A stretch of DNA of 6,222 nucleotides from Flavobacteriales bacterium (lineage in GTDB: Bacteria > Bacteroidota > Bacteroidia > Flavobacteriales_D > Crocinitomicaceae): contig JABJEE010000118.1 in the NCBI GenBank assembly GCA_018665005.1, positions 1-6,222 of the forward strand, read 5' to 3'. This document shows, piece by piece, positions 1 through 4,934 of the stretch. The notes beneath the pieces are model-generated. The model ran no database searches. It had not been told where the DNA came from and saw only the letters and a program-made list of their open reading frames with translations. The translations under genes were made by a program, and so were the position numbers. Numbering within the stretch: position 1 is the first letter of the stretch; each line of letters begins with the position of its first letter.

Positions 1-1
1 A

Positions 2-1393
2 AGAGAGGAAAGTTTCTACGATCCGAAGCATCAATATATTTTTAAAGCCATAAAAGAATTATTCGCCACCACTAAACCAATCGATTTGGTTACGGTTACC
101 TCCAAACTTCAAAAAAATGGTGAGCTTGAAGCGGCTGGTGGTGCCGGCTACATATCATCTCTAACCAATCGAGTTGCTTCTTCTGCCCATATTCAATATC
201 ATGCGAGAATCATCGCTGAAAAATATATCAAACGCGAATTAATTCGAGTTAGTGGTGAAATCATCAAGGATTCTTTCAATGAGACTAAGGATGTATTTGA
301 TTTATTAAATACCGCTGAATCTAATTTGTTCAAAATAGCTGAAAACAACATGAGCAAGCAAGCCGCAAGCATGCAAAATGTGGTTAGAGAGGCGATTGAA
401 GAGATAGAAAAGGCAGCTCAAAATTCAGATGGAATTTCAGGTGTTCCAACAGGATTTCACGAGTTAGATAAAATTACTGCAGGTTGGCAAAGATCCGATA
501 TGATTGTTTTGGCTGCAAGACCAGGTATGGGTAAAACTGCTTTTGTTTTATCAATGGCTCGAAACGTAGCCGTGGATCACAACAGGGGGGTTGCTATATT
601 TTCTCTTGAGATGTCTTGTGTTCAATTGGTAAAAAGGTTAATGGCCAGTGAAGCCCGTCTGCCAGGTGAGAAATTGAGAAAAGGAAATCTAAGAGACGAT
701 GAATTTCAACAATTACACTCTAGAATCAAAAAATTATCTACTGCCCCAATATACATAGATGACACTCCTGGTTTGAGCATCTTTGATTTTCGGGCGAAAT
801 GCCGGAGGCTCAAGTCTCAATACAATATCGAACTAATCATTATTGATTATCTACAATTAATGTCCGCAAAAGACGGGAAAAACAATGGAAATCGAGAGCA
901 AGAAATTTCAACAATTTCCAGGTCAATAAAAGAAATAGCAAAAGAACTTGATGTTCCCATTATTGCTTTAGCCCAATTAAGTCGTTCTGTCGAACAAAGA
1001 GGTGGAGATAAAAGACCTATTTTATCTGACCTGAGAGAATCAGGTGCTATTGAGCAGGATGCGGATATCGTTTCATTCATATATCGTCCCGATTATTACG
1101 GGTTCGTTGAAGACGAATCTGGTGAGTCTAATTTTGGAATTGGAGAAATCATTATTGCAAAACACAGGAACGGCGCACAGGGAAAGGTTAGACTTCGTTT
1201 TGTGAATGAGTACGCACGTTTTGACAATTTAAATGAGTTACCAGAATACGAAACAGGAAATAGTGATCATAGAACAAGCTCTTTAAAACCAGATGCCGGT
1301 ACATTCACTATTCCGAGTAAGATGAATGATTCAGAAAAAGGCAATGATAAGGGTGATTTTGATACCAGTGGTATTGATGACAATCCATTTTAA
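2..1393 (+). CDS. dnaB: Replicative DNA helicase DnaB (5' end cut off by window edge)
   Basis: This is the hexameric ATP-dependent helicase that unwinds DNA ahead of the replication fork and recruits primase in the cytoplasm. The frame is open from base 2 to the TAA at 1391-1393, giving 463 visible residues. A TTG at 86 could be taken as the start, but the 28 codons before it read as ordinary DnaB N-domain (FYDPKHQYIFKAIKEL), so the true start lies left of the window; roughly 50-65 residues are missing by comparison with the family. Visible parts, numbered from base 2: the rest of the N-terminal domain, a linker helix, then the RecA-like motor. The motor has Walker A PGMGKT (174-179), the FSLEMS motif with the likely catalytic Glu203, Walker B IIIDYLQL with Asp282, the ALAQLSRSVEQR region, and KHRNG (387-391) holding the arginine-finger-type Arg389. 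No intein interrupts it. A tail of about 55 residues ends in DDNPF. The next gene starts one base after the stop. Confidence 0.97.
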   Translation, partial: REESFYDPKHQYIFKAIKELFATTKPIDLVTVTSKLQKNGELEAAGGAGYISSLTNRVASSAHIQYHARIIAEKYIKRELIRVSGEIIKDSFNETKDVFDLLNTAESNLFKIAENNMSKQAASMQNVVREAIEEIEKAAQNSDGISGVPTGFHELDKITAGWQRSDMIVLAARPGMGKTAFVLSMARNVAVDHNRGVAIFSLEMSCVQLVKRLMASEARLPGEKLRKGNLRDDEFQQLHSRIKKLSTAPIYIDDTPGLSIFDFRAKCRRLKSQYNIELIIIDYLQLMSAKDGKNNGNREQEISTISRSIKEIAKELDVPIIALAQLSRSVEQRGGDKRPILSDLRESGAIEQDADIVSFIYRPDYYGFVEDESGESNFGIGEIIIAKHRNGAQGKVRLRFVNEYARFDNLNELPEYETGNSDHRTSSLKPDAGTFTIPSKMNDSEKGNDKGDFDTSGIDDNPF

Positions 1394-1394
1394 T

Positions 1395-2660
1395 ATGACA
1401 CGACTATTTTTCTTAATATTATTTACATTCCTACTGTTTGAAGGAAGATCTACGCAGATTTTAATTCAAATGGATGACAGTCAAAAAAATCACCTCAAGG
1501 CATATGGCATCGCTTATTGGGCTATTGATAATGAGATTACTATTGAATGGTTACTCAATTATAGGGGTGGTTCTTTTCTTCTACCACATCTAAAAACTAT
1601 TGAAGAAGAAATAATTATTCGAGGAGTTTCATACGAGATTAAAACGGACGGACAAATCAGTCAAATGAAACGGGAAATTGGCAATCCAGAAATAAATAAA
1701 GAGGTAGTTCAACTCGAAAAAGCACCAAAAATTGCAGTATATACTCCTCCCAATAAACAACCATGGGATGACGCGGTTACCATGGTTTTAGAATACGCTG
1801 AAATTCCTTACGACAAAATATATGATTCTGCTATTGTCATGGGTAAGCTCCCTGAATATGATTGGCTTCATTTACATCACGAAGATTTCACAGGTCAATA
1901 TGGCAAATTCTATCGTTCAGCTCGCTATCAGAAATGGTATCAAGAACAAGTAGATGTTGCCGAAGGAAACGCAAAAATGTTAGGCTATTCTAAGGTTTCA
2001 AAACTCAAATTAGCAGTTGCGGTTAACATTAAAAACTTCGTGATTGGTGGAGGTTTTGTTTTTACCATGTGTAGTGGAACAGATAGCTTTGACATTGCTT
2101 TGGCAGCTGAAAATACAGATATTTGTGAAAGTGTATTTGATGGCGATCCTTCTAGCCCTAATAGTGATTCGCAATTAGAATACAATAAAACATTCGCCTT
2201 TAAAGATTTTAAATTGGATAAAAATCCCATGATCTATGAGTATTCAAACATTGATGGTACTTACCTGAGAACGAATGGAACGATTCCAAAAAGTTTAGAT
2301 GAATTTACACTTTTTGATTTTTCTGCAAAATGGGACGTTGTTCCTACCATGCTTACGCAATGTCATGTAGATGTTGTTAAAGGTTTTATGGGTCAGACTA
2401 CAGATTTTAAAAAAAGTCTTATTAAATCGGATGTATTGATCCTTGGGGAGACCAAAGCCGCGGGAACAGCAAGATATATTCACGGTGAATTCGGCCAAGG
2501 AACATGGACCTTTTATGGTGGTCATGATCCCGAAGATTATCAACATTTTGTCGGAGATCCACCAACAGATCTAAACTTACATCCAAACTCTCCAGGATAT
2601 AGACTAATATTAAATAATATATTATTCCCGGCAGCAAAAAAGAAAAAGAGAAAAACGTAA
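1395..2660 (+). CDS. Exported GATase-like protein of the Bacteroidota family often labelled 'asparagine synthetase B'
   Basis: The protein has 421 residues. I chose ATG 1395, one base after the dnaB stop, because it gives a clean export signal: MTR, then a hydrophobic core (about residues 4-15), then EGRST with a possible signal peptidase I cut near residue 19. No lipobox Cys is present, so a periplasmic location is inferred. An in-frame ATG at 1326 would put 23 non-signal residues inside dnaB. Residues about 31-64 (HLKAYGIAYW, NYRGGSFLLP) form a conserved-looking N-terminal block. From about 111 (PKIAVYTPPNKQPWDDAV) the pattern suggests a class I glutamine amidotransferase or ThuA-like fold, with Cys226 in GGGFVFTMCSGTDS as possible nucleophile and His377 in YGGHDPEDYQH as possible partner. 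I recognise the family from flavobacterial proteins called asparagine synthetase B, but there is no N-terminal catalytic Cys2 and no proper SGGxDS ATP-binding loop, so that name is probably wrong. Substrate unknown. The C-terminus is a basic KKKKRKT tail encoded by an A-rich tract. Confidence 0.85.
   Translation: MTRLFFLILFTFLLFEGRSTQILIQMDDSQKNHLKAYGIAYWAIDNEITIEWLLNYRGGSFLLPHLKTIEEEIIIRGVSYEIKTDGQISQMKREIGNPEINKEVVQLEKAPKIAVYTPPNKQPWDDAVTMVLEYAEIPYDKIYDSAIVMGKLPEYDWLHLHHEDFTGQYGKFYRSARYQKWYQEQVDVAEGNAKMLGYSKVSKLKLAVAVNIKNFVIGGGFVFTMCSGTDSFDIALAAENTDICESVFDGDPSSPNSDSQLEYNKTFAFKDFKLDKNPMIYEYSNIDGTYLRTNGTIPKSLDEFTLFDFSAKWDVVPTMLTQCHVDVVKGFMGQTTDFKKSLIKSDVLILGETKAAGTARYIHGEFGQGTWTFYGGHDPEDYQHFVGDPPTDLNLHPNSPGYRLILNNILFPAAKKKKRKT
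2636..2642 (+). other. Candidate -1 ribosomal slippery heptamer (A AAA AAG)
   Basis: In the reading frame of the exported GATase-like gene the bases read gcA AAA AAG, which is the phasing and sequence of the classical bacterial dnaX-type -1 slippery site. An AT-rich hairpin starts 8 nt downstream. After a -1 slip the frame stays open from 2642 to a TAA at 2744-2746, adding 34 residues instead of the zero-frame end at 2660. A-rich Lys tails are common in AT-rich genomes, so this may be coincidence. Confidence 0.25.
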
Positions 2661-2676
2661 ATTTTCATTTGTTTTT
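2651..2676 (+). terminator. Candidate AT-rich hairpin at the 3' end of the dnaB unit
   Basis: AAAAAC (2651-2656) pairs with GTTTTT (2671-2676), and AAAT (2659-2662) pairs with ATTT (2667-2670). This leaves a 2-nt bulge (2657-2658) and a TTTC loop, for 10 base pairs with only one G-C pair. It spans the stop codon of the upstream gene. The T run lies inside the 3' arm rather than after it, so it is a poor classical Rho-independent terminator. It could still act as a weak terminator, a 3'-end stabiliser, or the downstream structure of the frameshift candidate. Confidence 0.3.
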
Positions 2677-2752
2677 AGTGATTATTAAAAGGTTTTTCTT
2701 AAACTTGTGTGTTGTTAGTATGAAACGAGTCTTTTCATCAACTTAAAATCCC

Positions 2753-2760
2753 TATATTTT
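2753..2760 (+). promoter_or_regulatory. rho: Possible Bacteroidota -7 promoter element upstream of rho
   Basis: TATATTTT matches the Bacteroidota -7 consensus TAnnTTTG at every fixed position but the last. It ends 13 nt before the rho start, so a transcript from it would have a very short leader. No convincing TTG-type -33 element lies 19-21 bp upstream, and the region is AT-rich, so the match is weak. The 113-bp spacer (2661-2773) is nevertheless where a rho promoter would be expected. Confidence 0.2.
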
Positions 2761-2773
2761 ATTATTATAATTA

Positions 2774-4360
2774 ATGGACAAAAAAACTTTAGAGAGTAAA
2801 AGCATTTCCGAATTAAAGGTTATCGCTTCCTCCATTGGACTCTCAGATATCGAATCTCTTAAGAAAGCTGAATTAATTGGAAAAATCATCGGAGACAAAC
2901 CCGAAGAAAAAAGTGCAGATCTTTTTAGCAAAGAAATTGAATCTTCAAGTGAAAAAGAAGATAAAACTGAACCGCCTAGAAAAAGAACTAGAAAAAGAAT
3001 GATCGTAGAAAAAAGTCCCCTATCCGAAGAATCTGATAAAGTCGAAAAAACTACTGTTGAAGCTAAAAAAGATAACGTTGAAGTAGCCCAAGTAAAAGAA
3101 GAAATACCTGAGAACACTCCAAAAACAGAGAAAACAAAAGAGGCCAGTGTCAAACAAAGTACTGACTCGAATATAAAAAAGAATAAACCTAAAGAACAAA
3201 ATAATCGGCCAGAACAAAATAAGCCGAACAATAATTACGACTTAGTTGGAATTGTTTCAGCGGAAGGCGTTTTAGAAGTAATTCAAGACGGATATGGTTT
3301 TCTGAGGTCTTCAGATTATAACTATCTATCCTCACCTGATGATATTTATGTTTCTCAAAACCAAATTAAACTTTTTGGTTTGAAAACAGGAGATACTGTA
3401 AAAGGATCAATACGACCTCCTAAAGAAGGTGAGAAGTTTTTCCCATTAGTAAAAGTAGAATCAATTAATGGCCGGGACCCCTCATACATAAGGGATAGAG
3501 TTCCTTTTCAATATTTGACCCCACTTTTTCCTTCTGAAAAATTCAATCTTACTGGTCATAGACAAGAAACACTTTCAACACGAGTTATGGACTTATTTTG
3601 TCCAATCGGTAAAGGGCAACGTGGAATGATTGTCGCTCAGCCAAAAACAGGGAAAACAATGCTTCTTAAAGATGTAGCAAATGCAATTGCGGCGAATCAT
3701 CCTGAAACCTATCTTATTGTTCTACTTATAGATGAAAGACCCGAAGAGGTAACCGATATGGCGAGAAGTGTAAAAGCAGAAGTGGTTGCTTCAACTTTTG
3801 ATGAACCCGCTGACAGACATGTCAAGGTAGCCAATATCGTTCTTGAAAAAGCAAAACGAATGGTAGAATGTGGTCATGACGTTTGTATTCTTCTTGATTC
3901 TATTACAAGACTTGCTAGAGCATACAATACCGTTTCACCTGCTTCAGGTAAAGTTTTATCAGGAGGTGTTGATGCGAACGCATTACATAAACCGAAAAGA
4001 TTCTTTGGATCAGCAAGAAAAATTGAAAATGGTGGTTCACTATCCATCTTGGCAACTGCTCTTACCGAAACAGGATCTAAAATGGATGAGGTTATTTTTG
4101 AAGAATTTAAAGGTACGGGTAATATGGAATTACAGTTAGATAGAAAAATATCGAATCGTAGAATCTATCCTGCCATAGATATCACTGCTTCTGGAACCCG
4201 GAGAGAAGATTTATTAATGAGCAAAGATGTTTTGCAACGGATTTGGTTGATGCGTAAGTTTATTGCTGACATGAATCCAGTTGAAGCCATGGAGTTTATG
4301 AAAAATCATATGGAAAATACCAAATCAAATGAGGAATTTCTCGTTTCGATGAATAGCTAA
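2774..4360 (+). CDS. rho: Transcription termination factor Rho, with a long disordered insertion
   Basis: Rho is a hexameric RNA-dependent ATPase that loads on nascent RNA and releases RNA polymerase. This copy has 528 residues; E. coli Rho has 419. Order of parts: an N-terminal SAP-like Rho_N helical module (about 1-40); a Lys/Glu/Ser/Asn-rich low-complexity segment (about 41-154) with a basic patch PPRKRTRKR (67-75); the cold-shock-type RNA-binding domain from about 165, containing QDGYGFLRS; and the ATPase domain. The ATPase shows Walker A PKTGKT (290-295), DERPEE (320-325) with the catalytic-type Glu321, Walker B ILLDSITRLARAYN with Asp375, the Q-loop SGGVDANALHKPKRFFG (396-412), the R-loop KGTGNMELQLDRK (446-458), and Arg476 in SGTR, matching the E. 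coli arginine finger Arg366. All key residues are present, so it should be active. The ATG at 2774 gives the full Rho_N module; no Shine-Dalgarno is evident. The next gene starts one base after the stop, suggesting co-transcription. Confidence 0.97.
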   Translation: MDKKTLESKSISELKVIASSIGLSDIESLKKAELIGKIIGDKPEEKSADLFSKEIESSSEKEDKTEPPRKRTRKRMIVEKSPLSEESDKVEKTTVEAKKDNVEVAQVKEEIPENTPKTEKTKEASVKQSTDSNIKKNKPKEQNNRPEQNKPNNNYDLVGIVSAEGVLEVIQDGYGFLRSSDYNYLSSPDDIYVSQNQIKLFGLKTGDTVKGSIRPPKEGEKFFPLVKVESINGRDPSYIRDRVPFQYLTPLFPSEKFNLTGHRQETLSTRVMDLFCPIGKGQRGMIVAQPKTGKTMLLKDVANAIAANHPETYLIVLLIDERPEEVTDMARSVKAEVVASTFDEPADRHVKVANIVLEKAKRMVECGHDVCILLDSITRLARAYNTVSPASGKVLSGGVDANALHKPKRFFGSARKIENGGSLSILATALTETGSKMDEVIFEEFKGTGNMELQLDRKISNRRIYPAIDITASGTRREDLLMSKDVLQRIWLMRKFIADMNPVEAMEFMKNHMENTKSNEEFLVSMNS

Positions 4361-4361
4361 A

Positions 4362-4934
4362 ATGAGATCTTCTATTAAAATCGGTTTATTTTTCACATTT
4401 ATACTGATTGCCATACGTTTGGTTTTTTATTTCGTAAAAATTGAAATAAGTGAAAAACCTATAATGTTGTTAAGCATGTTTTTTATAACAGCATCATCAT
4501 CTATAGGCTTGTACATCTCAAAACGGGCACAAAGACAATACAATACATTAATTGATGATTTAAAAACTGCTATGGCACCTGCGATGATTTTCACCGTCTT
4601 AGCAAGTGGCTTTTCTTACGTCTACTACAATAATATTAATACAGAGTACATTGCAAATAAATTGAAAGAAGAGGAGATCAGATGGGATAATGTTGATAAT
4701 ATCAAAGCAATTAAACTAAAGAATCCAATTGCTTACGATAACTTATCCAATGATGAAATTAAGAGTCAACAATTAAATACGGCAAAAACCCTATTATCAC
4801 CTTCATTTAATATGTCTATATCATTATTGATTATGTCAATTTGGGCCATTTTAAATGGATTGGTCCTTGGACTTATCTTCAGAAGAGTGATTTTTAAAGA
4901 TTATTTTGAAAGTGTGAGCCCTAAAGAATCATAG
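4362..4934 (+). CDS. Four-helix membrane protein, DUF4199-like
   Basis: The protein has 190 residues. Hydrophobic segments fall at about 5-26, 34-53, 68-90 and 151-173, with a charged soluble stretch (about 95-148) between helices 3 and 4. This layout, the short basic loop after helix 2 (SKRAQRQY), the conserved-type helix 3 start (LKTAMAPAMIFT) and the final helix followed by FRRVIF resemble the Bacteroidota DUF4199 family, whose function is unknown. I rely on topology and pattern, not a verified match. It probably sits in the inner membrane. The start ATG is one base after the rho TAA (TAAAATG), so translation is likely coupled and the gene is probably in the rho transcript. Its last 34 bp overlap the end of the convergent mpl gene. 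No catalytic motif or lipobox is visible. Confidence 0.8.
   Translation: MRSSIKIGLFFTFILIAIRLVFYFVKIEISEKPIMLLSMFFITASSSIGLYISKRAQRQYNTLIDDLKTAMAPAMIFTVLASGFSYVYYNNINTEYIANKLKEEEIRWDNVDNIKAIKLKNPIAYDNLSNDEIKSQQLNTAKTLLSPSFNMSISLLIMSIWAILNGLVLGLIFRRVIFKDYFESVSPKES

Noticed and set aside
847..1080. Minus-strand ORF inside dnaB
   Set aside because: Antisense shadow of the helicase core; the ORFs at 1985-2230, 2295-2546 and 2422-2637 opposite the exported protein are rejected for the same reason.
86..1393. TTG at 86 as the dnaB start
   Set aside because: The frame is open to base 2 and the preceding codons read as DnaB N-domain, so the gene is truncated by the window, not started there.
1326..1394. 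Upstream ATG at 1326 as start of the exported protein
   Set aside because: It lies inside dnaB and would place 23 residues before a clear signal peptide that starts at 1395.
2061..2091. CSGTDS as an ATP pyrophosphatase loop of an asparagine synthetase
   Set aside because: One Gly of SGGxDS is missing, the rest of the synthetase domain is not recognisable and the protein is exported.
2668..2671. TTTG as a -33 promoter element for rho
   Set aside because: No TAnnTTTG-like element follows at the expected 19-21 bp.
2752..3231. Minus-strand ORF of 159 codons opposite the start of rho
   Set aside because: It mirrors the Lys/Glu-rich segment (giving Phe/Ser/Leu-rich sequence) and covers a clear rho coding region; a shadow. 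The ORF at 3020-3217 is the same.
3870..4139. Plus-strand ORF of 89 codons inside rho
   Set aside because: Lies in another frame over the conserved Walker B to R-loop region of Rho; no independent features.
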